Shown one piece after another: positions 1-17,900 of a stretch of DNA of 64,000 nucleotides. Made by a program: the position numbers and the translations under genes. Under the pieces are notes generated by a model. It did no database searches. It was given only the letters and a program-made list of their open reading frames with translations, and was not told the DNA's origin. The stretch spans positions 6,471,201-6,535,200 of the forward strand of contig OZ038422.1 in assembly GCA_964036155.1 (NCBI GenBank). The letters run 5' to 3'. The stretch comes from Diploscapter coronatus. Its lineage: Eukaryota > Nematoda > Chromadorea > Rhabditida > Rhabditidae. Positions within the stretch are counted from its first letter, which is position 1. The number at the start of each line of letters is the position of its first letter.

Positions 1-6733
<6,733 letters not shown>

Positions 6734-8181
6734 AGAGTCTTTTTGAGACCTCTTTGACTCCATCCCTCGTCCCCCTTTCACAAAAATGTTCATATTTGGA
6801 GATTTAAGCACGAATTTTTTTTTATCAAAACTACGCAATCTGGATAGAGGTCTGAGTGATTAAATTGTTCGACAACTCATCAAATAGTCCTATCCAAATT
6901 GGTCACACCTTGGCGTATCATCGATAATGAATGTCTTTTATCTCCGCTTCTCTTCTTATCTTTGATTCAGTAATTTCATTCGTTTAGTTTCTTCTTCTTC
7001 TTTTTCTAAATAATTTAGCTGGTTCTGATTTTTATCGATCAATACTTCGACTTTTTCGATTTTAATTTGATTCCGATTGTTGAAATGAGGAGTGAGACCT
7101 GGCATTGTTTTATTTATTCAACTGTTTCGTGTTTCGGTTCATTTTACTTCCCTCTTCTCTTTCCCTTTTTTCGACTTCATAATTTAGGAGAATTTTATTC
7201 ATTTCATTTCAAATCGTCCAAAACTTGTCAATTCTGAAAAATTTTCATCGTACAAAGAACAAGTACACAATGAATACTGTAGTTGGTTTTTGCGATGATT
7301 TTTTCCAGGAACATTTAGTCGGACGTATTCACGGATTTTTTATTTCTTTTTCTTCTGTGATGCAATAGATTTGTACTGAATACAGAATTTTTAAAAAAAT
7401 ATTTCAAGTTCAATAGACTTTGATCGTTTTTCTTCATTGCAAAGATCGTCTCCTAGAAATACTAGACTAGAAAAATGTTTCTGCGTTTTCCAAACTGCGC
7501 TCGACAAAATTTTGTAGTTTCGAAGGTGTTTTGAATTGAGCTCTGAATTCATTTGAATAGAGGGAAAAATTGAGAAATTTGCGTCAATTGCGCTGGATTG
7601 TATAGAATAAGAGTGCTGACCAAAGTTGCTTGGAGGCCTGGAGAAAACTAGAGAAAATCAGCTACAATATGCACTTTTCTGCTGCAAAAAGTACCACGAC
7701 TCAACCAGCTTACTTTCCAACTTCTCACTTTGAACTACTAAATATTCAATTTCAACATTCACCACGCATCAAGATATTTTTTCTCATTGGATCGCATGTA
7801 ACATACGCTCAAGAAGGTATCGAGTCTTTTCATTGTCATGATATTCTTTATCTTCGAAATTTTTCTTCTAATCTCCTGGCATTGAAATGCTTTACGACGT
7901 CATGGAAAAAGTCTATCTTTGTTTTTGAAACTTTCAAAATGATATAATTGAGTACCTCTAATTCTCTAAGAAGATAGAAAAGAGGTAGTAGGAGGTGTAA
8001 TAATCTTTTACTCTATATTGATGAAAACAAGGTAGAGTCTCTACATTCTTTAGCGGAAAACATCGCTTTCTCATTCATTTTCTCGCTAATTCGAGATTTT
8101 ATCTTTACGAAAATAACTTAGCTTTTATTCGTTTGACATCATTACTTTCAAAATGATATAATGATGTAGCTAATTTGTCAG
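6734..8181. other. SEC23 3' UTR and intergenic region
   Basis: AT-rich sequence following the SEC23 stop codon. No convincing exon is visible. A perfect 19-bp direct repeat (ACTTTCAAAATGATATAAT) occurs at 7930-7948 and 8144-8162. The missing first exon of the downstream F-box-like gene could lie here, but no ATG followed by a donor in the required phase stands out. Confidence 0.6.
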
Positions 8182-10481
8182 GAACCCTGCCTGCTTGCCT
8201 CGTCCGCGAGGTGCCCTGGCACCTGCCCATGCAGGTCCTTCACGAGGCAGCTCATCACCTCCAGGCAAAGACCAACCACAAATGTAGAGACATCATTGGC
8301 TCTTACAATTCGATGATCGAAAGACAGTCCAGAAAAAAACGGGTCATCACAATCAAGCTGAACGAACTTGTTGGCGCTAAGATTGCCTGTGAACACACCA
8401 TGGTGAGAATGACTTTCTTGAAACTTTAGATAGAGAAGCGAAGATTCATATCCAGAGCTGATCCCTCACTTGAGTTTCATTTTGTCGAAACTGAAGAAGA
8501 TATTTCGAATGACTCTAAAGCTGTCCAATCGAAAGAAATGACTTGTCATATCTAGAAATTTTCGACAGTTATCTTATTATCAAGTCTATTCTAAAAAAAT
8601 CCTATGAGAAACGCGATTGCATACCGTGTCGGGTGGAAATTTAATTTTCAAATTTGACATATTTTTATCATTTAGTAAACTTGCCTCTTTCCACAAAATT
8701 TTAAATCCCATTTTTGGTTACCCTTTCCATATCTTTCTTTTCCTTTTCCTGAAAAAATATCCCTTTTCGTCGACACTAATCGCATACTCTGAATTGGAGA
8801 CTCCATCGTGCCGATACATCGTGGACTTCAACATCTACAACATGGACAATCTGTCGAATGTGTCGTTCATGAGCCACATTCTGTTCATGGAAGTGCCCTG
8901 CTGCGACCACAACGACATGCACATCTGCACTCTCAACACTGACAGATGGGCTTCTGGGAACATGCATTCAATCAACATCATCATGCAGTTGGTTGAGCAT
9001 GCCGATGAAAACGGTTAGGATTTATTGGCTTTAAATAAAACGTGAAAATATCATAGCCTTGAAATCGGAAAACGAAATCCACATTTTCGCTCACTCATGA
9101 GATTCCAGCTTGATTCTGAGATGAAATGTTTTGGATCATAGATGATCTAAAATTTCCCACATAGTTGTTTTGAAACTACTAGGGCCGAACGATTTCAGGA
9201 ACATTTGATTTGGTATTCCCTTCGACGACGATGCGGTTCGCCAATCAAACAGACGCGCTCAGCGAATTTACTGCGATTGTTGCCAGATTGAGTCAAGTCT
9301 CCACGATCAAAACTATCGATTTGGTATTGTTTCTTCTTGATATAGTTTTATCTATCGTTGATATTCTTGGAAAAACGAATGAGATACAACACTTCAATAA
9401 TATTGTGGCAATCTCTTATCTTATTGTTGACAATTCTGATAGTGGATAAGAACAACTTCAATATATGATAGAATTTCAGCACATCATACCTTGCAATTGA
9501 ATTTATTTCACTTTACCAAAATGTTTCAATTTGCAGGATACTCCAACAGTTTGGACGTGGAATGGGTTGTCGCGTTTGCTTGCTCAGCAGGAAGGTCTAA
9601 TGATTTGCGACAGAGTGAATTTGGTGGTTGGATTGGAGAGGAACTATCTCGAGGACTATCTCACAGGGGAAGCAGATGCATTGTGGAAGAGGATCTTCAG
9701 ACGAGGTGAAAATTGAAATACAATGATAATCGACAGTTCCGAATAGCTATGATTATGAGTTGAGCAAGTTACACCCATTTGTACCTACTACAATTAGAAT
9801 GAAAATTTGTACGCAAAGTTATCAAATAAAATTGCATTCGTTAGAGTTTCATTCAAATTTGCCTGTGTGAAGCGAGCATAGAATGCTCTGCATATTCATT
9901 CTGATCATAATCTAAAAACATTTTACTGTAACTTATGTTAATTATGGGAAATAATGACGTCCACTGCTTATAGGGGCTGTCAAAATACGCCACGACACAA
10001 ACATCGACAAATTGTCTCCCAGAAGGATTGGAAAAAATGCACCGCAAAATTCATATCCTCAATTAGTCCAAGTAAACAACCACGATTATTTTTAGAAACA
10101 GACAATTACTATTTTTGAGATAGATGAATTTTGAGCTTTAAAATAAGCAAAAATTAACATATATTTTCAATTTTAAAAATTTCGAATGAATTGATCTCGA
10201 ATGTTTCTAAGCAATTATCGTCGTTTGACTGAATGAATGAAATCTAGATGATTCACAAACTGAATATCGAAGCATCGTTCAATTTCTGCATGGAAGTAAC
10301 GGGAAATATTCAATTGAAGAATCTGTGCAGCCTCTTGCCAGATGAGAATCGGAAGAAGCTCGACAGAAACAATCGAATGGAATCGGAAACTGCTAGAGGT
10401 AGCAGACTTCTCATCAAGTATAACAACAAATTTGGGCAAAATGGTTTCAAAACAATCGAAATCACGTCTGTTGAAAAATGA
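8182..10481 (+). CDS. Divergent F-box-like protein (first exon not found)
   Basis: Exons: 8182-8402, about 8800-9013, 9199-9323, 9537-9705, 9974-10071 and 10248-10481 (stop TGA). Phases agree throughout, giving about 350 residues. The first visible exon reads LPACLVREVPWHLPMQVL followed by AKTNHKCRDIIGSYN, a hydrophobic spacing like an F-box (LPxELVxEIxxxLPxxxL...). F-box proteins use this region to bind Skp1 in SCF ubiquitin ligases. The rest, with alternating hydrophobic stretches such as INIIMQLVEHADENGTFDLV, resembles the C-terminal recognition regions of nematode F-box proteins but no named domain is recognised. The exon enters in phase 1, so an upstream exon ending in one coding base is expected; alternatively translation starts at the ATG at 8229. 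The acceptor before 8800 (TTGGAG) is weak and the frame is open further upstream, so that boundary is uncertain. Confidence 0.65.
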
Positions 10482-10882
10482 TCAGACTAGGGAGAACAAT
10501 CGTCAGAAATTTCATGCGACCTACCCCCTATATTTTGTTTTCGCTTGACAAGAAAGTTATCCCTAGATCCTAGAATTACAAGCAAATTCTCATCTTTAAA
10601 GATCAGATGTTTCGACAATTTGACCTCTATTTATTAATCTCAAAGCCAAGATGGAGTTGGATTTTGAAGGTCGGAGTCGAAGCTTACAATAACTCCCTCT
10701 TGATCCTGATTATCATCATGTTCATGCATAGTTTATTACTTTAATGTATCATCAGAAATATGGATATTTTGAAAATAAAGCTTAAATAATAATCTATCTT
10801 TAGGATTAAAAAGAAAACTTCGAATAAAGATCTCAAGGACGTACGAATGCATGATTAAAAGAGTCCTGTATCATCCAGAATA
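10482..10882. other. Convergent intergenic region
   Basis: Lies between the stop codons of the plus-strand F-box-like gene and the minus-strand coiled-coil gene. It contains a plus-strand AATAAA at 10774-10779, about 290 bp after the stop. No other feature seen. Confidence 0.6.
10774..10779 (+). terminator. Poly(A) signal AATAAA of the F-box-like gene
   Basis: Canonical hexamer in the 3' flank of the F-box-like gene. Confidence 0.45.
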
Positions 10883-13719
10883 TTATTTAGAAATTTCATT
10901 AGATTTTGCCGCTGAATTGTTTCCAGATTCGATGGAGAGACTCTGAGCCGATGAAGCCAATGCAAATGATTCTCGAGCTTCCTAAACATTTTAGTAAACA
11001 ATAACGTCATAGAAACGTTGATAATTTACCTGTAAAGCATGACTACTCGCGGCTTCATAGATATTTCTGGCTCTAGGCAAATCTCGCGACAAGGCTCGAG
11101 CCTCATCTTCGAGTTTCTTCAAATCATCAACTTGAGAAGTTTGTGCTCCCTATATTATTCATGAATTCAAACGATCGTCAGGTGCGAATCAACGAACCTT
11201 TATTTCAAAATTCATCAACACTTCGAGAATCTTTCTATAAATATTGACGGTATCATCCAGTATTTGCTAGAAATAAGTAAAATTGATCTTGAAATAATGC
11301 GTATTCCTTACAGTAACTTTCTTTTGAACGTCTTCTTCTTCCAATTTCAAGTGGAAAATTTTGTTATAGTTACGATTCGCTTCTTCTGTCCATGGTTCAA
11401 GTTTATTCTTAAGCTGATCCTTTGCGAACTGAAAGATTTCAAATATTCCCTAATCTTCAACCATTGTCTAGAATTATCTCAATCTCTCACTTGGCGAAAG
11501 TTATATCTAATTCATACAATCGCTTTTTCAAGTCTCCGAGGCTACAAAATTTCCAAATTACACCCTAATCTCATACAAACCTGCGCGTTTTGAGCTTCCA
11601 ACGGATTACTCTTCATATTTGCTTTGGTCTGGCTCAAAATGCTAATCTTAATTAATCATATTAAAATATGTTGTAAAATTATCCGTCGAACCTTGTGACG
11701 GAATCTCACTGAAAGATCCTGAATCTTCACCAGTTCTTCAGCGTTTCTTGACATCTAAAAGACGAAGTTTTGATTCGACTCAATATTCTATGCTTACGAT
11801 ATTATTGAAATTCGAATTTGGAACTTGTTGATTGGCAATTTGGCAGAGCTCTCCCATGATCTTCGTCTGCTGAGCGACAAGTTGCGTGTGGGAATCGAAT
11901 AACATGGCACTCTCGTGGGTCGCCTTTTCCTGAACAGAAAATTGCTAGGAAATGGCTACTCTATTCTTCCGATGACTCGATTGAAACAATTCAAATGGCT
12001 TATTACTCACCATTTCATCCTGCAGCTCCTTCATCCTCTCCCTATGGTTGGCATCTAGCTGTTCGGATTCCGCATCCAACTGCTGCATCACTCCCTTATA
12101 CCATTCAGCTTCCTTCTGTTTCTGTGTTTTCAAAGCATCCAATTCCTTTTTGTATCGCTTCTCAGTTTCTTTTTTGCTTCCTCGATTTCAGCTTTCAATT
12201 CCGCACTCTGAAATATCAAGCTTCGAAACTTTCGAAGTTGTAGTTTCTCATTCCTTGTTCATTTCTCAATAATCTACATAAATTTATGAAGCTGATTATG
12301 CGATTGATCATATCATGAAGGGAATTTTTTTAACTGCTCCAGATCTGTTAGCCTTCAATATTGCAGTGGCTATAGCTTATGTATCACTTTAATGATTTGT
12401 AACAATATTTTTTTTCGTTAAATTTTAAAATTGAACTTATACCATTTCCATCCTCTTGATCTGCTTGTTCTCCATCAGCTCGTTCAGTAATTTCATCTCC
12501 AATTCACGTCTTTTTCGTGTCTGTTCTTCGATTTCCTAAATGAATTATTATCTTATTTTAGATGATTCTTCAGTTCTAACTTTATGCAGTCTGATCTGTC
12601 CCTGTCTGTCCCTCCCCATCAGCTCCCTGTCTCGTTCTGCTTCCGCCCTCATTTCCTGCGATTTCGTTTCGTATCTCTGTCTGATTTCAGAATGTTCCGA
12701 AGCTCGCTTCACTTCGAAGTCTCCCATTTTCTGTCGATGATCTTCTGCGATTCTGAAATATCATTCGGTTAGTACTAATAAAGTTGCTGGTATTGAAAAT
12801 CTGAAAACACGCTTTGTACACACTATCGAGCACTTGCATCTTGAAATTTCTATTTCATTAGCCCTAGGGAACGTCTTCGTTAGATTATTAAATTTGTGGT
12901 GAACAGATCTAAATACAAAGTGACGAATTTTGTATAAAATCCGTCAACGCACATGAAGATCGTACTCCTTAGGACTGAACTTCGTGCATCTTTACTGACA
13001 ACAACGAGGTTGCCGATTTTTAGACATTGAAAAAAACATAATTTTACCTTTTAGGATATCATATCTTCAACCATCTGATACACGATAGCCATTTTATCGA
13101 ATTTTCATCCCACCTTTCAGCCTCCTTCGTCGCCTTCTCTCCCGCTTCTGCAGCCAATCGCTGCTGTTCTATGATCTGTTCACTCGTCGCGTTTGCATCA
13201 GCGAGGATCCGATTGAGCCTTTCTTGTTCCATCTCAGCCTGTCAGTTACTAGATTGAAAATATTCAGGAAAGTACTTTCATACAATTTTCTTAGAGTTTG
13301 CAAGTTCAGCTTCCTTGTTCAACTTTTCATGTTTAAGCCTCTTCAGATCGATTTCCTGTTTCAGCTGAGCTTGCTAAAACGCCAATCTCGATGAAAAGTT
13401 ACATATACTTGTAAACTAACTCTTAGTTCGTGTTCCTGACTGAGCTTTAGATTCTCCAGTTGAGCTTTTCTCTCGGCTTCTTTTTCTGCAATCGCAATTT
13501 GTTGCAAATCTATTTCTTGACGTCGTCGCTAAATCAGTTCTTAGCATATCCTATCATCATAATGCAGATATAAATTTTCAAAATATAAAGAAAAGAGAGA
13601 AATATATTAAAAAATAATAATAATACGGAATTGCCGGTGATGATATTTGAAACAGCTTCAATCGTAGATGTGATTGGTCTTGCCAATGTACTTAGTGCAC
13701 CTCCAGCGGCGTTTCCCAT
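10883..13719 (-). CDS. Coiled-coil protein of unknown function, possible N-myristoylation
   Basis: I do not recognise this family. Exons in order of transcription: 13719-13627, 13528-13421, 13373-13284, 13238-13114, 12752-12581, 12535-12443, 12207-12011, 11929-11798, 11754-11692, 11646-11581, 11428-11312, 11266-11198, 11149-11030 and 10981-10883 (stop TAA). This gives about 514 residues. The start is MGNAAGGALSTLARP, a Met-Gly context typical of N-myristoylated proteins, preceded 29 nt upstream by an AAATCAG acceptor that could be a trans-splice site. Residues from about 30 to 300 are highly charged heptad-like coiled coil (RRRQEIDLQQIAIAEKEAE, EIEEQTRKRRELEMKLL). The C-terminal half is helical and ends in a Ser/Asn-rich tail. 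The exon 12011-12207 is 197 bp although both flanking phases are 0: one A appears missing in the run at 12170-12175. An optional 24-nt exon might lie near 11533-11556. Confidence 0.8.
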
Positions 13720-14977
13720 TTTTGACAAGAAACCCCAGTCCACGTCTCCTGATTTGAATTTCGATAAAATATTAATTTATTAAAAAAAACAACAACAACA
13801 ACAACAACAAATATAGATGCTTCATTCGATAAAAAATTCAGGTCAATTGATAATTCTAGGGTGGATGAAATTCTATGTAAAAATAAACTGCTCATTATTA
13901 TATATACGGTGTTAAAGACTCAATATGCTGTCAAATTTTACTCAAAACAGATATTTCAACACTAAGCTTTTCGGCTTATCATAACAACGCATTGGTTTAT
14001 TTTTCTTATTTATCGTCATTATAACCTGAATCATAACTGTACAAATGCTGAGGGATATTTAGCAATTCGAGCGATAATTTTTTCACAACGTTTCGCGAAA
14101 CATTCAGAAACTCAATGTCTTCATCATTCGGCAGTCTAAACGAGCCACATTAGCCCATCATCGTTTTGTTATCATTTTTACTGTCGCGTTTTTAGCGAAC
14201 GCTGTTTTCTCGTTGGACTTTTTCAACGACACAATTTGCATTTCAACCGCTTTGGAACTAATCTTTTCTCCAATCGCTCTCTTTTCTTACTCCACTCCTG
14301 TCCCTGCCCCTGTTCCTTTTCTTCTTTCCATTTATGACACTTTTGCCTTCCTAAACTCGAGGCAGCAAATCAAAAATTTTATGTGCTTTTGTGATTGCCT
14401 GGCGATGCGTTGGCCTGTTTATTTCTCTCAAATTGTCAGAACGAGAACGATACAAATCAGCTGTTTTCATCCTTCATTCATTTTTTCATTCTGCCAAGAG
14501 AAAAATGAGATTCTCCTTAGTTTGTACTGATTGTGAGCAGTAGAAATGTAATTTTTATGGCAGTGAAATTGATATTGATCATCATCATCTGCTTTAGTAC
14601 CAGTATTGAAACTGATATCATTGTCATGAAATTGACCCCTGCTGAAAATTCGTCTTTTATCTTATCGAATCTTATGAAATAAGATGTTTGCCCTTTATGT
14701 GACGTATAACAATTCATCTCGAATCAACTTTAAATGTTTTCTCTTTCCAATTTGCTGCTTCTTCAAAACTAAGCCGTCTATTTTTATTGAGTTCTTTTCC
14801 ATTATAGTTTGCGCCATATTTAATTTTTTTATCGATTATGCAACGATTTCTTTTCCAATCCGATCCTTTTTCAGTCAACTATTTTCCCTGCAAAAGGCAC
14901 TGCATTGATCGGTTTGTTAGCTGTGGTTTCTCCTCTCGACTGAGTCGTTTTGCCCCTTTTCTTTTTGCCAATCGAAA
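13720..14977. other. Divergent upstream region of the coiled-coil and Hsp70 genes
   Basis: Contains the putative 5' leader of the coiled-coil gene (to 13748), a 7-unit AAC/GTT microsatellite and AT-rich sequence up to the Hsp70 start. A two-unit GAAxxTTC motif lies near 14644 but does not extend to a full heat-shock element. No further exon seen. Confidence 0.55.
13788..13808. repeat. (AAC)7 microsatellite
   Basis: Seven uninterrupted AAC units (GTT on the minus strand) just upstream of the coiled-coil gene's first exon. Confidence 0.9.
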
Positions 14978-17900
14978 ATGGTGGCGATCGGCATCGATTT
15001 GGGTACCACGCAGTGCGTGGTCGCGTTCAAAAGTGCAGATTCCCCGGTCGAAATCATCAGCAACAGCTATGGTGAGTGCTCAGAAAATATGGAAACTGAT
15101 TAACTTATCACAACTTATTAATATATTTCCAAACTATTGCCAAATATGTATTTTATTTCTTTCTGTTACGGGTTTTAATGCTGCATAAAATTGCATTATT
15201 ATTCGAAAAATTTCACATTTAAATTGTTTACTACTTGCCTCTTTCATTAGAATATGCCATTTAAAGTTACAATTTTCTTAATTTTTAACTTTTTCAAAGA
15301 GTAATTTCAAGCCGAGTTTCGAGCATTTTCAACTATTTTTACCGATAATCTCCATGGAGATTGATATAACACCACATATCGTTTCATCAAAAATGTACAA
15401 CTTTAAAAAAAAATAACCAAATTTCTAATTGCTTTGAAAGCCGTTAATTAAATTAAACTACTTCATGCGTAGTTGGATTGCGGCGGAGTGCTCGAATGTA
15501 CTAGCAATGAATATGAACTACGGTAAAAATAATAGGAAATGGAACTTGTTCAGGAAGATTTACAACTCCATCGGTAGTGGCCTATGAGACGAATGGAGCC
15601 GTTCAAGTGGGAGAGAGTGCGTATCACGTGCTGAAGGGCTCCAAGGACGTTGGAAACGTTCTCTATGGTAAAAAAATCTGGAAATATTTATTCAATTATT
15701 ATGAGAATTTTTTGAATACGAAAGAAACTAAAAGGCAGATCAAAAATGTGATAGTTGCGTTCATAAATTGATGAGCCCAAACTCAGATCAGATTCCAAAT
15801 TTCTGGCTTAATTTCACTTGAATTTTCCCTTCAAAACAAAACTCTACATATTTCATTATTAATTTTCGTAATGCAAAGTTTGCTATTACCAATCATAATC
15901 ATTGATTGAAACTTTGAACAAAAATTGCAAAGAAACTGTTGTTATTCTTTACGCGTTTAAAGCTCAAAAATTAATTTATACGTGATAGATGAAAATAAAG
16001 CGTTGATGAAGAAGTTTCAGATTCGAAGAGACTTATCGGCAGGCAGTTCTATGACCAGTCCGTGCAAGATGACATGAAATTCTGGCAATTCAACATCGTC
16101 AATAAAGATGTAAGATGAACATTGATTTGATTTTGGAATGAATTCTAACATTTGAGGGCAAGCCACTTTACGAGGTCAAACAAGGCGAAAACACGAGGCA
16201 TATTGCACCTGAACAGGTTTCGGCCGAGATTCTCAGTCAGCTGAAGGCTGATGCTGAAGTGAGAACATGGAATGCTGACTGATAGCCAACCAAATCATCA
16301 TTGTTTACTCTTCAAGCAACAGTGCAAAGACTATTTTTAGACATGAGAGGAAATTTATAACTTGCTTAGGACTTTATGAGGTTGTTGGAAGTCAACCCCT
16401 AATATTCTTTGTGAGACAAACTCGAATCACTTCATGAGTAATTTTGCACGATCTTGATTGTCATCGAATTATGAAAAAACGAACTGATTTCCAAGGACGA
16501 TTGAGTTGCCTCACTTATTTTCTAAATTTTAGAAAAGACTAGAAGCGAAAGTGACCGACTGTGTGATAACAGTACCAGCGAATTTCAACGGAAAGCAGAG
16601 GATTGAAACGAAGAGAGCAGCTGAACTGGCCGGGATGAATGTGCTCAGATTGCTCAACGAGCCCACTGCTGCTGCAGTCGCTCACGGGGTGAAGAATAGC
16701 GATTCCAAAGTCGTTCTCATCTATGATCTGGGAGGAGGTGCGTGTAGTTTATTTATTGTTAAAAATTGAAGGTGAATCTTCGAATAATTATAGCATAAAA
16801 TGAACAACAGAAATTGACAATACAACTCAAACGGAAGCAGAATGTAAGGAGAAAGTTTTCATCACAAAATGAGCAATAGTTGTTCAGTCACAATCAAGAT
16901 TTGAGATAATTTAGAGTCGAAATATTCGCAGCTCAAAACATTTACAAGCAAAACAGAATAACACACATTCTTGCATCTGAGATGGAACTTAAATTCGGTG
17001 AACTAGCACTAAGATAAATCAATGAGTATCTTTCACCTACACCGATGAAAAACTTTTCGTCATTGCTCTCAAATTTTCATATTATTGCTTGTGAGAAAGT
17101 AGATATTGCACACATTTTGCAACCCTCCTCTCCCCTAGACTCAACCCCTCGAAATAGCATACGTTCTGAAGAGACGGAATAGATAACAAAAAAGGGAAAA
17201 GAAATAGTGTGAGGAAGGGGAGACGTGGCTCGTGCAACATCGATTTGCAAAGAGTATGCAATATCTACTTCCTAACGAGCCATAGTACAACAATCCATAA
17301 CACCAAAATCATTACGAAATTTAGGAACCTTCGATGTATCGATTGTTCGGAAGATTGACAAGTCAAAGTTAATGGTGCTAGGCATCGATGGGCATGCTCA
17401 TTTGGGTTTATTCTATATTTAATTCAGGTACTAAACAAGACTAATTTAGGAGGTCAAGATTTTGACAACGTCTTGGTAGATTACTATATGAAAAAGTTCG
17501 AAGAAAATCACGGACTCGAATATCCGAATAACCCAAAGATGCTTCGAAATTTGCGAACTGCTTGCATCGATGCAAAGGAGCAGTTATCACATAACCGAAC
17601 AATAGCTGACGTTTTCGTGAGTATATTATCAGGAAAATATGTAGATGACAAATTGACAAAGTCCAACTTGAAGAAAAGAATATTGAAAATGGTGTTGAAA
17701 GTTATTCAACCCAGAAAGTCATAATCAGGGCTGCCCACAGGTATGAAAATCGTACCTGTATCTAGAGGGCGCAAACTTTGCCTCTTTGCAGAAATTCTTT
17801 ACAAGAGGGCAAATGTAGTAGCCGTCCAGATCTCGAAATCTGGATGATTTTATTTTGACTTTTCTTCCCAAGTACGGAGATAGGCGATAAAAATAATATG

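Noticed and set aside
7630..7947. 105-residue open frame downstream of SEC23
   Set aside because: Low-complexity AT-rich composition, no family resemblance and no splice partners; looks like chance.
11533..11556. A 24-nt microexon in the coiled-coil gene
   Set aside because: It would fit the phases, but the flanking exons join in frame without it, so it is left out of the main model.
14640..14655. Heat-shock element upstream of the Hsp70 gene
   Set aside because: Only two pentamer units (GAAAATTC) are present and the third does not follow; too weak to call.
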